DNA of 48,052 nucleotides from Solirubrobacterales bacterium (GCA_003137075.1 PLES01000109.1:1-48052); one strand, 5' to 3'; positions 35,630 to 44,381 are shown, counted from the first letter of the stretch. A program made the numbers and translations. Notes: generated by a model from the letters alone, not told the origin.

Positions 35630-36598
35630 TCAGGGAATCAGCACGGTCCGTACGCCTGGAAGCTGCGGCTGATTCCAGATCGACTCAACCTCGGAGAGAG
35701 CCGCGGTCTCGGTCTTGACCGAGATTGAGCCGGCGTCGATCTCGGCGATCAGCGCGGGTAGCTCGGCTAGATACTCGCGTGGAGCCACCGAGCCCTGCCC
35801 GGTGCCCTGCAGCCGGAAGTTCGCCGAGCGCAGCGCCACCGATGGCAGCTCGATCGTCGGGCCGGCGATCGCGCCGATCTGAATCCAGTTGAGCTCGCGG
35901 CTGCGATCTGAGCGCGCACTCAGCAGCGCCGGGATCGCCTGCTCGGCCGGTTTGCCCCAGAGGTAGTCGATCACGATGTCGACCTCGGCTGCCGCGATCG
36001 CCAGCGCCTGTGCGGTGGCCTGCGCGTCATCAGTCAATTGCACCACCGCATCTGCCCCAACGGCGCCGAGCGCCTGCAAACGCACGGCATCGCGGCCGGC
36101 GCCGACCACCTGCCCGGCGCCCAGGCGCTTTGCCACCTGTACAGCCATGCTGCCCGCATTGCCGGTCGCGCCGAGCACCAGCACGCTCTGTCCCGGTTTG
36201 ATCGGAACCCGCCGCCGCAGCGCCACCCATGCGGACATCGCCGGATTCATTCCGGCGGCAACCTTGATCACGTCGACCTCTTTCGGCAGCTCGACGGTAC
36301 GACGCAGATCGACGACGGTCTTCTCAGCCATGCTGCCGAGCAGCTCGTCGTCAGCAGCGAAGTAGATCTTGCCGCCGTCGGCCCGCTGGCCGACGGCATC
36401 GACGCCCGGGACCATCGGCAGGGCGCCGGTGCTCGTGTAGTGCCCACCACGGGCGCCGCTCCGGACCCGCGGATGCAGGCCGATTGCCAGCACGTCCACG
36501 AGTATCTGGTTGTCGCCCACTGGCTGGGGAACCTCAAACTGCTGGTAGTGGGGTGGCTCGTCAAACGACGTCACCACCGCCGCGTTCATCTTTTTCAT
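35630..36598 (-). CDS. Zinc-independent MDR oxidoreductase (quinone-oxidoreductase-like)
   Basis: A 322-aa medium-chain dehydrogenase/reductase. The N-terminal GroES-like domain has FEVPQPVGDNQILVDVLAIGLHPRVRSG. The Rossmann loop is VLGATGNAGSMAVQVAKRLGA. The GHE zinc motif of alcohol dehydrogenases is absent, so it resembles NADPH:quinone reductases. The start at ATG 36598 has an AGGAG site about 10 nt upstream; the longer GTG 36652 lies in the operator. It is divergent from a MarR gene across a large palindrome, so it is probably its target, and may respond to quinones or other electrophiles. Confidence 0.88.
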   Translation of the reverse strand: MKKMNAAVVTSFDEPPHYQQFEVPQPVGDNQILVDVLAIGLHPRVRSGARGGHYTSTGALPMVPGVDAVGQRADGGKIYFAADDELLGSMAEKTVVDLRRTVELPKEVDVIKVAAGMNPAMSAWVALRRRVPIKPGQSVLVLGATGNAGSMAVQVAKRLGAGQVVGAGRDAVRLQALGAVGADAVVQLTDDAQATAQALAIAAAEVDIVIDYLWGKPAEQAIPALLSARSDRSRELNWIQIGAIAGPTIELPSVALRSANFRLQGTGQGSVAPREYLAELPALIAEIDAGSISVKTETAALSEVESIWNQPQLPGVRTVLIP

Positions 36599-36645
36599 GG
36601 CGTCCCAACTCCTGTTTGCACGGCCGCGTGCGCTGTTTTTTGTTT

Positions 36646-36674
36646 GTGTCACGTACTACTATAGTTCGTGACAC
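36646..36674. promoter_or_regulatory. MarR operator: 29-nt near-perfect palindrome
   Basis: Arms GTGTCACGTACTA and TAGTTCGTGACAC match at 12 of 13 positions around a 3-nt centre. It sits between the divergent oxidoreductase and MarR genes and overlaps the likely -35 region (36665-36670) of the MarR gene. This is a strong candidate for MarR binding. Confidence 0.8.
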
Positions 36675-36699
36675 GTACTAAATCAAGTACGATCTGCCG

Positions 36700-37185
36700 A
36701 TGACACAAGCGCCATCAGGCAGCGCAGCCTCGGATCACGGCCGCCGGCTGAGCACGGTTGACGGCTTGGCCCAGCTCTCGTTCCTGATCCAGCGCACGCT
36801 TGAACGCCGAGTCGCCGAGCACGATCTGTCGTTGATCCAAACGCGGCTGCTGGGCGTCCTGCGTGACCGCCAGCCGACGATGAACGCACTGGCGCGACTG
36901 CTGGACCTCGACAAGTCGAGCGTCACCGGCCTGGTCGACCGCGCTGAACGACGCGGTTTGGTGGTGCGGGTGCCCTCAACGCAGGACCGGCGTTCGTTCA
37001 CCGTCAGCCTCACCCCGGAGGGTCGCTCGCTTGTCACCGAGGCCGCGGCCGGTTTTGAGGCCGACGTGGCAGCGATGCTGGATGTTCTCCCGCTCGCCGA
37101 TCGGGATGCGCTGTCGGCGCTGATCAGCCAGGTGTTGGTCACGCACGCCGCGCAGCATGGCGTTGACCTCTTTGCGACCGACTGA
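36700..37185 (+). CDS. MarR-family transcriptional regulator
   Basis: A 161-aa winged-helix regulator: LSLIQTRLLGVLRDRQPTMNALARLLDLDKSSVTGLVDRAERRGLV and the wing RVPSTQDRRSFTVSLTPEG. TACGAT ends 6 nt before the ATG. It probably represses itself and the divergent oxidoreductase through the palindrome at 36646-36674. Confidence 0.92.
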   Translation: MTQAPSGSAASDHGRRLSTVDGLAQLSFLIQRTLERRVAEHDLSLIQTRLLGVLRDRQPTMNALARLLDLDKSSVTGLVDRAERRGLVVRVPSTQDRRSFTVSLTPEGRSLVTEAAAGFEADVAAMLDVLPLADRDALSALISQVLVTHAAQHGVDLFATD

Positions 37186-37247
37186 GGCGCGAGGCCGATC
37201 TGTCCATGACGAGGTGGTCGGAGCGACCCCGATGGGATCATGACCCG

Positions 37248-38114
37248 ATGCTGCTCCCGCACCGCCGACCGTTCTTGCTCTCAGCGCTGGCTCTCGTCGC
37301 CGCACTACTGGTCCTGACTCCGGCGATCGGATCCGCCAAGGCTCCGCCATCGCCTGCGGCGTCGGCGTTGCACGCGACCGCCGCCGGGTCCTCGACGCGA
37401 CCGCTGCGGCCGATCAGGTTTGTCAACCGCACGCTCCAGACGATCTGGGTGGCGGCGACGCCGGGCTCCGTGTCGGGTCGCACTGGTTGGAAGCTTCCGG
37501 TTGGCGCCTCGCTGTCGATCGAGGTCACCAACAACTACAACGGGCGGATTTGGGGACGGACCGGCTGCCACTTCAGCGCCGACGGCCATGGGCACTGTCA
37601 GACCGGCGACTGTGGCGGGCTCTTCCAGTGCACCGGCTGGGGGCAGATCCCGGCCACGCTGGCGGAGTACGACCTCGATGCCTGGGATCACCTCGATTTC
37701 TATGACGTCTCGATGGTCGACGGCTCCAACCTGCCGATGTACATCAACTCGATCGGCGGCAGGACCAAGGACAAGATCAACTCGAGCGGTTGCCAGCAAG
37801 GGCGTGGATGTACGACCACTGTGAAATGTCCCTCCGCTCTGCAGGTTCACAGCGGCGGCCACGTGGTCGCGTGCATCTCACCCTGTGCGCGCTTTCAGAC
37901 CGACCGTTACTGCTGCCGTGACCAGTTCGCTAAGGGCTGCAGCCCAGCGAAGACCTGGCCGATCGACTACGCAAACGTCTTCAAGCGGGCCGAACCCTAC
38001 GCCTACTCGTGGTCGGGCGACGACGCCACGAGCGTCTTCACCTGCACCGGCCGCTGCGGCTATCGGATCGTGTTCGGTGTTACGCCGCCCGCGGTTGGCG
38101 GGCCGCCTGGCTGA
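37248..38114 (+). CDS. Secreted thaumatin-like protein
   Basis: A 288-aa exported protein with a signal peptide (PHRRPFLLSALALVAALLVLTPAIGSA) and a thaumatin/PR-5 domain: FVNRTLQTIWVAA, then GRIWGRTGCHFSADGHG, GDCGGLFQCTGWG, TLAEYDLDAWDHLDFYDVSMVDG (the acidic cleft residues are present) and many paired Cys. Thaumatin-like proteins in plants bind or cut beta-1,3-glucans of fungal walls. Bacterial members are less studied. A glucan- or wall-binding role is plausible but not proven. The nearest earlier gene on the strand is the MarR gene, 62 nt before. Confidence 0.9.
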   Translation: MLLPHRRPFLLSALALVAALLVLTPAIGSAKAPPSPAASALHATAAGSSTRPLRPIRFVNRTLQTIWVAATPGSVSGRTGWKLPVGASLSIEVTNNYNGRIWGRTGCHFSADGHGHCQTGDCGGLFQCTGWGQIPATLAEYDLDAWDHLDFYDVSMVDGSNLPMYINSIGGRTKDKINSSGCQQGRGCTTTVKCPSALQVHSGGHVVACISPCARFQTDRYCCRDQFAKGCSPAKTWPIDYANVFKRAEPYAYSWSGDDATSVFTCTGRCGYRIVFGVTPPAVGGPPG

Positions 38115-38147
38115 TTTGTTGCACCCGCTAATGCCCACTTTCCTGTG

Positions 38148-38173
38148 TGCCGATACCGCAGCAGGGATCGGCA
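38148..38173 (+). other. Possible hairpin before the GGDEF-EAL gene
   Basis: TGCCGAT and ATCGGCA pair over 7 bp with a 12-nt loop, 27 nt before the GTG start and before the GGGAGG ribosome site. It could be a terminator for the thaumatin gene or an RNA element; no riboswitch consensus is recognised. Confidence 0.3.
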
Positions 38174-38200
38174 TTGATTTGGTAGACCAGGGAGGCTGCG

Positions 38201-40078
38201 GTGTCGGCAACTGAGGGCGGCGTGCGTTGGAAGACGCCATCCATGATTTCAGCGGATGGCAGGGTCACGGACGAGGCGCTCTGCCGCGTCGGCAACGGCC
38301 TACAGAATCGCTGCAATGACGTGGTCGCCCGTGTCGAGCGGTTGAACCGCGGCGGCGCACTGCAGCTCGATCCGGCCGCACACCGCAGTATCGCCCGCGT
38401 CGTGGCGGTCTCAACCGAGTCGGTGGGCCGCTGGATGGCCGGCGAGAGCGTGGACTCGGCCCGCGAGGTCGGCCGCGAGGCAGCGGTGATCTTCGGTCAG
38501 CTCGCGATTCAGCGCGCGGCACCACTCAACGAGATCACCAAGCGGGCGTTGCGCTGGCGTGACGCGGCCTGGGAGGTCATCGAAGAGATCGGTCAAGAGC
38601 AGCAGGCCGGTGAAGAGGTCATGATCGCCGCCAAGACGATGTTGCAGCGCAGCCTTGACGTGACCCTCGTGCGGCTCTGCGAAGCCTTCGAGACAGAGCG
38701 CCACTCCGTGGACGAAGAGCTCTCGCGCCGCCAGCAGGAGTTGGTCTTCATGGCCACGCATGACTCGCTGACCGGGCTCCCGAATCGAACCCTTGTGCTC
38801 GACCGCGCGGACCAGCTGCTGGCGCGCTCGCGGCGCGACAACCTCCCTTGCGGAGCGCTTTTCATCGACCTTGACGGCTTCAAGGCGATCAACGACAGCC
38901 TTGGGCACCGTGCCGGCGACGAGTTGCTGCGGGCCGTCGCGGCTCGCCTCGGCAGCACGATCCGCGAGGCAGATGCGCTCGGCCGCCTTGGCGGCGACGA
39001 GTTCGTGATCTTGGTGGAAGGCGTCGCGCTCGCCGCCGGCCCGGAGCTTGTGGCCGAGCGCATCCTTGATGCGCTGAAGCAGCCGTTCGCGCTTGCGCGA
39101 GCCCACAGCGGCCGCGTCACGATCACAGCCAGCGTCGGTATCGCGCTCGGCGATCGCAGCTCTGCCGCGGACCTGCTGCGTGATGCTGACATCGCCATGT
39201 ACCGCGCGAAGCTCGAGGGCAAGAACCGCTACGCCGTCTATGAACAGGGCATGCAGGACGCGGTCCAGTCGCGCATGGAACTCGAGATGGACGTCCGCGA
39301 CGCGGTCGCCAAGCGGGAGTTCCACGTCGCCTACCAGCCGATGTTTGATCTTGACGGCCTCACTCCGATCCGGATGGAGGCGCTGCTGCGCTGGCGCCGT
39401 TCGTCCGGCGAGCCGATCGGGCCGGACAAGTTCGTTCCGATCCTCGAGCAGTCGGGCCTGATCAACGAGGTCGGGCGTCAGGTGCTGCGGGAGACCTGTA
39501 TGCAGTGCGCCACCTGGGCACAAGACGGATTTGAGATCGGAGTCGCCGTGAACGTCTCAGCCGTCCAGCTGGAGACCGACCGCTTTGTCCAGGATGTCAC
39601 CGCGGCCCTCTCTGAGAGCGGCATCTGCCCCTCGGCGCTGACCATCGAAATCACCGAGACCGCGCTGATGCGCGACGCCGATCAGACCGCAAAGCGCCTG
39701 CGCGCGATTAAGGAACTTGGCGTGCGCCTTTCGATCGATGATTTCGGTACCGGCTACTCGTCGCTCGCCTACCTGCAGCGTTTCCCGGTCGACGAGCTGA
39801 AGATCGATCGCTCATTCGTCTCGCAGCTCGCGGGTGGCACTGACAATGACGCCCTGATCCGCACCTTTGTGCAGCTCGGAAAATCGCTGGCGATCGAGAC
39901 GATCGCCGAAGGCATTGAGGACCAGGTCCAGCTGGAGCAGCTACGAGCCGAGCACTGTGACGTCGGTCAGGGGTTCCTGTTCGCGAAGCCGCTGGCTGCG
40001 GCTGATTGCGAGCCGTTCCTGCGCACTTGGCTGCCAGCCGTGCGGGTAGCCCACGGCGAAGCCGCCAACGCGGGCTGA
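38201..40078 (+). CDS. Hybrid GGDEF-EAL cyclic-di-GMP enzyme
   Basis: A 625-aa cytosolic protein. Residues about 25-180 are a helical sensor without membrane spans. About 185-345 are the diguanylate cyclase domain with intact GGDEF (264-268) and an RxxD inhibition site (READ, 255-258) five residues before it. About 360-615 are the phosphodiesterase domain with MEALLRW (392-398) and later the conserved DDFGTGYSSL. Both halves have their catalytic motifs, so it may make or break c-di-GMP depending on the sensor. The start at GTG 38201 follows GGGAGG by 5 nt. Confidence 0.93.
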   Translation: MSATEGGVRWKTPSMISADGRVTDEALCRVGNGLQNRCNDVVARVERLNRGGALQLDPAAHRSIARVVAVSTESVGRWMAGESVDSAREVGREAAVIFGQLAIQRAAPLNEITKRALRWRDAAWEVIEEIGQEQQAGEEVMIAAKTMLQRSLDVTLVRLCEAFETERHSVDEELSRRQQELVFMATHDSLTGLPNRTLVLDRADQLLARSRRDNLPCGALFIDLDGFKAINDSLGHRAGDELLRAVAARLGSTIREADALGRLGGDEFVILVEGVALAAGPELVAERILDALKQPFALARAHSGRVTITASVGIALGDRSSAADLLRDADIAMYRAKLEGKNRYAVYEQGMQDAVQSRMELEMDVRDAVAKREFHVAYQPMFDLDGLTPIRMEALLRWRRSSGEPIGPDKFVPILEQSGLINEVGRQVLRETCMQCATWAQDGFEIGVAVNVSAVQLETDRFVQDVTAALSESGICPSALTIEITETALMRDADQTAKRLRAIKELGVRLSIDDFGTGYSSLAYLQRFPVDELKIDRSFVSQLAGGTDNDALIRTFVQLGKSLAIETIAEGIEDQVQLEQLRAEHCDVGQGFLFAKPLAAADCEPFLRTWLPAVRVAHGEAANAG

Positions 40079-40198
40079 ACCGGTCTTACCCCCGCCAGGG
40101 TCACTAGTTCTTGCTGCAGGCTAGGCCGGCTGCCCCGGGGCCGTCCGCGCGCTGGGTAGCCAGGGCAGCGAAAATCTCGTGTGCTGGATGCATGCCGT

Positions 40199-41023
40199 CT
40201 ACGCGACTTCTTGGACTTGCGCTGCCTGGCGGGCGCGACGGTACTGTTCCACGACGATTTCATTCAGCTCCAGCACGGAAGTCTCCGCGGTCGGCTTGTC
40301 TAATGCGATCGCGCCGTCCACAATCATGTTCACCCGATCGCAGCTCTCCAAGACGTGCACGTAGTTGTGCAGAATCATGATTATGGAAAGGTTGCCTTCC
40401 TGCTTGAGGCGAGCGATGAGTTCGAGGATCATCGCGCCCTCCTTTGCTCCCATCGCAGCAAGCGGCTCGTCCAGCAGCAGAATGTCCGCGTTGGAGTAGA
40501 CGCCTCGTGCGACCGCGATCGACTGCCGTTGACCACCGGACAAACGCGCGACGGGGACATCCAGCCGCGGCAGCCGGATGCCGATGTCGTTGAGCACCTT
40601 GCGGGCTTCGCGCTTCATCTTGGCGCCGTTTAGGAACGGCAGCCTGGAGTAGCGCTCTTCGCGGCAGAGGAACATGTTCTGGTAGACGCTGAGTTCGTCA
40701 ATCAGCGCCAGGTCTTGATAGACCACGTCCACGCCCAGTTCTCGCGCGTGCTGCACGCTTTTGGGCTCGTAAGGCTGACCGTGAAGCCACATCTGCCCGG
40801 AGTCCTGTTTCTGGAAGCCGCAGATGGTTTTCACCAGCGTGGACTTTCCCGCGCCGTTATCTCCCAGGAGCCCGAGAACCTCACCCTTCTTCAGGTGCAT
40901 GCTGACGTCGCGCAGCGCCGTCACCTGACCAAAGCTCTTGGCGAGGTGCTCGACCCGGAGCACGTCCTCGTGCGCCGAGACGGGTGCAACGACGAGCTCC
41001 TCAGGGGGCGACTGATCAGCCAA
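40199..41023 (-). CDS. ABC sugar transporter ATPase, single-domain RbsA/XylG type
   Basis: A 274-aa protein with one ATPase domain, whereas ribose-type ATPases usually carry two. Walker A LGDNGAGKST, signature ARLSGGQRQSI, Walker B ILLLDEPLAAMG and the H-loop region MILHNYVHV are present. The start is chosen as TTG 41023: an AGGAGG site lies 7 nt before it and it overlaps the permease stop by 8 nt. The earlier ATG 41053 would overlap by 38 nt without a ribosome site. It should pair with the permease and binding protein upstream. Confidence 0.88.
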   Translation of the reverse strand: MADQSPPEELVVAPVSAHEDVLRVEHLAKSFGQVTALRDVSMHLKKGEVLGLLGDNGAGKSTLVKTICGFQKQDSGQMWLHGQPYEPKSVQHARELGVDVVYQDLALIDELSVYQNMFLCREERYSRLPFLNGAKMKREARKVLNDIGIRLPRLDVPVARLSGGQRQSIAVARGVYSNADILLLDEPLAAMGAKEGAMILELIARLKQEGNLSIIMILHNYVHVLESCDRVNMIVDGAIALDKPTAETSVLELNEIVVEQYRRARQAAQVQEVA

Positions 41024-42095
41024 CGCCAGTCCTCCTGCGAACACGCCCGACATAGACGTTAATCAGCATCGCGAACAGGATCGCTATGCCGAGGTAGAAA
41101 TCGAGGTAGTCGGCGTTGACGCCCTTGATCGCTAGACCGTCTTGCAACACACCTAGGAACAACGCGCCGATGAAGGCGCCCACGATCGTCCCCGATCCGC
41201 CGGCGAGCAGCGTCCCTCCGATGACGGCCGCGGCGATCGCGTCAAGCAGCACTGAGTTCGAGGACGACGGATCCGGCGAGATTGATTGCGAGCGCACGGC
41301 CTCCATGATGCCGACGAGACCAGCGAGCGAACTACAGACCATGAAGTTGCGAATCACGACGAGGCGGACCTTGACACCTGCCTCGGCGGCGGCGATTCGG
41401 TTCGACCCCACTGCGATCGTGTGCAAACCCCAGCGGGTCCGAGTCAGTGCGATCTGCATGATTGCGATGATCACGACCGCCCACACCAGCTCCGAGTAAA
41501 CCCCGGCACCGAAGATGCTCGCGAACGTGCCCAGGTGGCTACTGCCGTTCGCGGAGGTGCTCACGGCCGAACCGGGCATGTTCAGTTGCTCTGCGTGCGA
41601 AACGATCAACGTCAAGCCCTCAAGCGCAAACAGCGTGCCCAGCGTTGTTATGAACGAATTCACACCCAGAATGGCGGTGACGACGCCGTTTACGACCCCA
41701 ATGCCGGTGCACACCAATATCGTGAGGATCACCGCCGGGACCAGCGAAATGCCACCGCCAACGATCTCGTAGAACAGCAGCGGCGCGAACAGGTATACGC
41801 CGCCGATGGAGAGATCGATCTCGCCGTTGATCATCAGGAATACTTCGCCGCCGGCGAGGATCGCGAGCCAGGTGAAGTAGGTCAGCAGGGTCTGAAAATT
41901 CGACGATGTGAAGAATGCGGGAATGCTCAGCGAGAAGTACACGATCAGCGCGATCGTGACGACGCTGATGCTCCCCTCACGCATCGTGAGGAACCGCTTA
42001 ATCAGTGTCCATGGGCTCAGCACAGCGCGGGGGGCGGAGCGCGGCTGCTCCTCCCCCCGCGCCGGTGCGGCGGCATCGGGATCGCTATGAATCAT
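41016..42095 (-). CDS. ABC sugar permease, RbsC/XylH type
   Basis: A 359-aa membrane protein of the ribose-type (BPD_transp_2) family, with about nine hydrophobic segments and the conserved helices GGEVFLMINGEIDLSIGGVYL, NSFITTLGTLFALEGLTL and AVIGGTLLAGGSGTIVGAFIGALFLGVLQDGL. It forms the channel for the sugar bound by the next protein upstream. It follows the binding-protein gene by 26 nt. Confidence 0.92.
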   Translation of the reverse strand: MIHSDPDAAAPARGEEQPRSAPRAVLSPWTLIKRFLTMREGSISVVTIALIVYFSLSIPAFFTSSNFQTLLTYFTWLAILAGGEVFLMINGEIDLSIGGVYLFAPLLFYEIVGGGISLVPAVILTILVCTGIGVVNGVVTAILGVNSFITTLGTLFALEGLTLIVSHAEQLNMPGSAVSTSANGSSHLGTFASIFGAGVYSELVWAVVIIAIMQIALTRTRWGLHTIAVGSNRIAAAEAGVKVRLVVIRNFMVCSSLAGLVGIMEAVRSQSISPDPSSSNSVLLDAIAAAVIGGTLLAGGSGTIVGAFIGALFLGVLQDGLAIKGVNADYLDFYLGIAILFAMLINVYVGRVRRRTGVG

Positions 42096-42121
42096 CTGTC
42101 AGCGTGCCCCAGACCGGCTAT

Positions 42122-43225
42122 TCAGGAGTTGGTGACGCCGACCTTGGAGCTGGTGCCTTCATACCGACTCTTGGTGCTGTTGTACGGCTTGACTGTCGTC
42201 TTATCGAGGAACTTCAGGCCCGTGTCAACGTCTGCGATTCCGCTCAAGCGGTCGGAGGCGTGGTAGAGGAAAAGCTCCAGGGTCGGGAGAAAGCCCTGTA
42301 GGTATGGCTGCTGGTCGATCGTGAAGTCGCCCTCACCAGCGGCGAGCAGTTGCTGCGTGATCGGCGTGAGATCGTAACCGCCACCCTTAACACCCTTGCC
42401 ACGCAGGTTGTACTTCTGGATCGTCTGGAAGACCGCCTGTGTGCTGCCGCCATCGACGGCGAATAGGCCCTTGTAAGACGTGTGCCCCTGCCAGAAGGAC
42501 TCGATCGTCGATAGCTCCTGCGGCAGAGCCGCGCCGGTCGCTGTGACGGTGTATTTGGTGGCCGAGCCTTTGAGGACGGACTCTGCGCCGTTGATTCGCG
42601 GCTGAATATTTGCCGATCCCGGCGTGGCGATGAACAGCGCGACGTTGCCGGAAGGAACCAGACTCTTGATCCTTTGGCCCATATCCTGTCCGGAGACGAA
42701 AAGATCCTGCCCGATGTACGCAAGGCGCCCGTTGGTGGGCTCATCCGCGTTGTAGGACAGCACCGGGATGCCCTTGGCGAGCGCTTTCGCCGTCGGTGCG
42801 TTGAACGCCTTCGGATCGATCAACGGGATCGCGATGCCATCTGCATTGCCCGCGATCGCGGTGTTGAATGCGGTCACCATCTGCGCGACGTTGCTCGTCT
42901 CCGAGCCCGTCCACTGGTAGCTGCAGCCGAGCAGGTTGCAAGCGTCCTGGATCCCGCTGATAGTAGGGGTGAAGAACGGGTTCGTGGTCACATGGTTTAC
43001 GAACACGAAGTGGTACTTCTTTCCAGTCCCGAAGACGCTGCTGCTTGACGCAGCTAGAGCCTGTGCCGCCGGGGCCAACATGAACGCGGCAACCGCGCCC
43101 GCGCCGCCGCCGAGGGCTACGCGCCTAGTGACCGCGCGCGCCTTTGATTGGGGCGTCGCTTCCACCTTGGCATCGTTCCACTCAAGGCGCTCAATCGCCT
43201 CGTTCACAAACTCGTTATCTGACAT
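42122..43225 (-). CDS. Sugar-binding protein with Tat-like signal, RbsB type
   Basis: A 367-aa periplasmic-binding protein of the type-I (Peripla_BP_4) family: FVFVNHVTTNPFFTPTISGIQDA, then GNADGIAIPLIDP, and ILSYNAD-like segments. The N-terminus is unusual: about 35 polar residues, then RAVTRRVALGGGAGAVAAFMLAPAAQALA, a twin-arginine (Tat-like) signal. The start at ATG 43225 has GGGAGG 7 nt upstream. First gene of the sugar import operon; the divergent DeoR gene is its likely regulator. Confidence 0.9.
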   Translation of the reverse strand: MSDNEFVNEAIERLEWNDAKVEATPQSKARAVTRRVALGGGAGAVAAFMLAPAAQALAASSSSVFGTGKKYHFVFVNHVTTNPFFTPTISGIQDACNLLGCSYQWTGSETSNVAQMVTAFNTAIAGNADGIAIPLIDPKAFNAPTAKALAKGIPVLSYNADEPTNGRLAYIGQDLFVSGQDMGQRIKSLVPSGNVALFIATPGSANIQPRINGAESVLKGSATKYTVTATGAALPQELSTIESFWQGHTSYKGLFAVDGGSTQAVFQTIQKYNLRGKGVKGGGYDLTPITQQLLAAGEGDFTIDQQPYLQGFLPTLELFLYHASDRLSGIADVDTGLKFLDKTTVKPYNSTKSRYEGTSSKVGVTNS

Positions 43226-43340
43226 TCCCACGCCTCCCAGCGTCAATTTGGCGAAGCGAGATATGGATCGCGCCAGTCGGCCGGGGCACCCTCTCGGAGA
43301 GCCGACAGCGGGATGACACGACCTAACAGACTCTCGCTCC

Positions 43341-43370
43341 TTCGAACACTTTCGAACACTCTCGAACTAC
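43341..43370. promoter_or_regulatory. TTCGAACACT repeats with 10-bp period, possible DeoR operator
   Basis: TTCGAACACT at 43341 and 43351 are identical and CTCGAACTAC at 43361 is a third, changed copy. They form a direct array at exactly one helical turn, within the 294-nt space between the sugar operon start (43225) and the DeoR gene (43520). Rest of this interval: no gene was seen. Confidence 0.65.
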
Positions 43371-43519
43371 GCTGACGTATGGCAGCCCTCTTGTCAAGTG
43401 CAACGGGGCGGAGGACGTCCCTCGGCCTGCAGCGCCAACATGGAGGACGCGCGTATCGGATGACCGGGACCTGGCATGTTGTGTAGTGTGCGAATCAGTC
43501 CGAATGCGGAGATGACGCG

Positions 43520-44317
43520 GTGCTTCCAGCCCAACGTCAGAAGTTGATCGTCGGCGAGGTGCGAAAGCGCGGCGGTGTCCGCGTTGGGGAACTCGCGGCA
43601 CTCTTTGATGTCTCCGAGATGACGGTCCGCCGCGATCTTGAGGCTCTCAATGCGGCCGGCCTGCTGGAAAAGGTTCACGGTGGTGCGACCGTCAACGGTG
43701 AACTGAGCGCGTACGAGCCGGGCTTCGAGGCCAAGGCGAATAGGCAGACAGTCGAGAAAGAGGCGATCGCCAAGGAGGCCCGCGGCCTGGTGAGGCCGGG
43801 CCAGGTGGTCGGCCTGAGCGCCGGGACCACGACCTGGCGGTTGGCTCGCCATCTGTTGGATGTTCCCGACCTCACCGTCGTCACCAACTCGACTCAGGTG
43901 GCACAAGTGCTGTACCGCGAGCCACGTCACGATTTGACCGTGGTGCTCATCGGCGGAATCCGCACCCCGTCTCACGCACTGGTCGGACCGCTCGCCGTCG
44001 ACGCTATCCGCAATCTGCATCTCGACATCCTCTTTCTCGGAGTTCATGGCGTGACCATCGATCCGGGGCTGACCACGCCCAACCTGCTCGAGGCCGAAAC
44101 GGACCGGGCTCTGGTGGCCGCAGCAGCGAGTCTCGTGGTCGTTGCAGATCACGCGAAATGGGGGGTCCGCGGCTTCTGTCGCATCGTTGGCCTCGACGAG
44201 GTCGACATCTTCATCACGGACCGCGCGTTTCCGACGGCAGCACAAGCTGAAGTTTCAGCGCACGTTAAGGAGATCTTGATCGCACCACATTCGGTGCAAG
44301 TGAGCAGTGCACCGTGA
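43520..44317 (+). CDS. DeoR-family transcriptional regulator
   Basis: A 265-aa sugar-phosphate-type regulator. The HTH GVRVGELAALFDVSEMTVRRDLEAL is followed by EKVHGGA and the DeoRC sensor domain (GLSAGTTTWRLARHL, TNSTQVAQVL and LGVHGVTIDPGLTTPN). It probably represses the divergent ribose-type importer, releasing it on binding a sugar phosphate. GTG start with GGAG 10 nt upstream. Confidence 0.92.
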   Translation: MLPAQRQKLIVGEVRKRGGVRVGELAALFDVSEMTVRRDLEALNAAGLLEKVHGGATVNGELSAYEPGFEAKANRQTVEKEAIAKEARGLVRPGQVVGLSAGTTTWRLARHLLDVPDLTVVTNSTQVAQVLYREPRHDLTVVLIGGIRTPSHALVGPLAVDAIRNLHLDILFLGVHGVTIDPGLTTPNLLEAETDRALVAAAASLVVVADHAKWGVRGFCRIVGLDEVDIFITDRAFPTAAQAEVSAHVKEILIAPHSVQVSSAP

Positions 44318-44381
44318 CTGAGGTGACGGTCTTCGCCAGGACCCACTAGGACCACCGCCAAGCTGAGCGACGGTTTCTGAG

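Noticed and set aside
38115-38200. c-di-GMP riboswitch before the GGDEF-EAL gene
   Set aside because: Only a simple 7-bp stem is visible; the conserved GEMM-type core was not recognised.
40079-40198. Gene or terminator in the gap between the GGDEF-EAL and ATPase genes
   Set aside because: The 120 nt hold no frame with a ribosome site and no clear stem followed by T residues.
41286-42266. A 326-aa plus-strand frame opposite the ribose-type permease
   Set aside because: Asp/Arg/His-rich composition with no hydrophobic core is typical of antisense frames; the permease on the minus strand has clear membrane helices.
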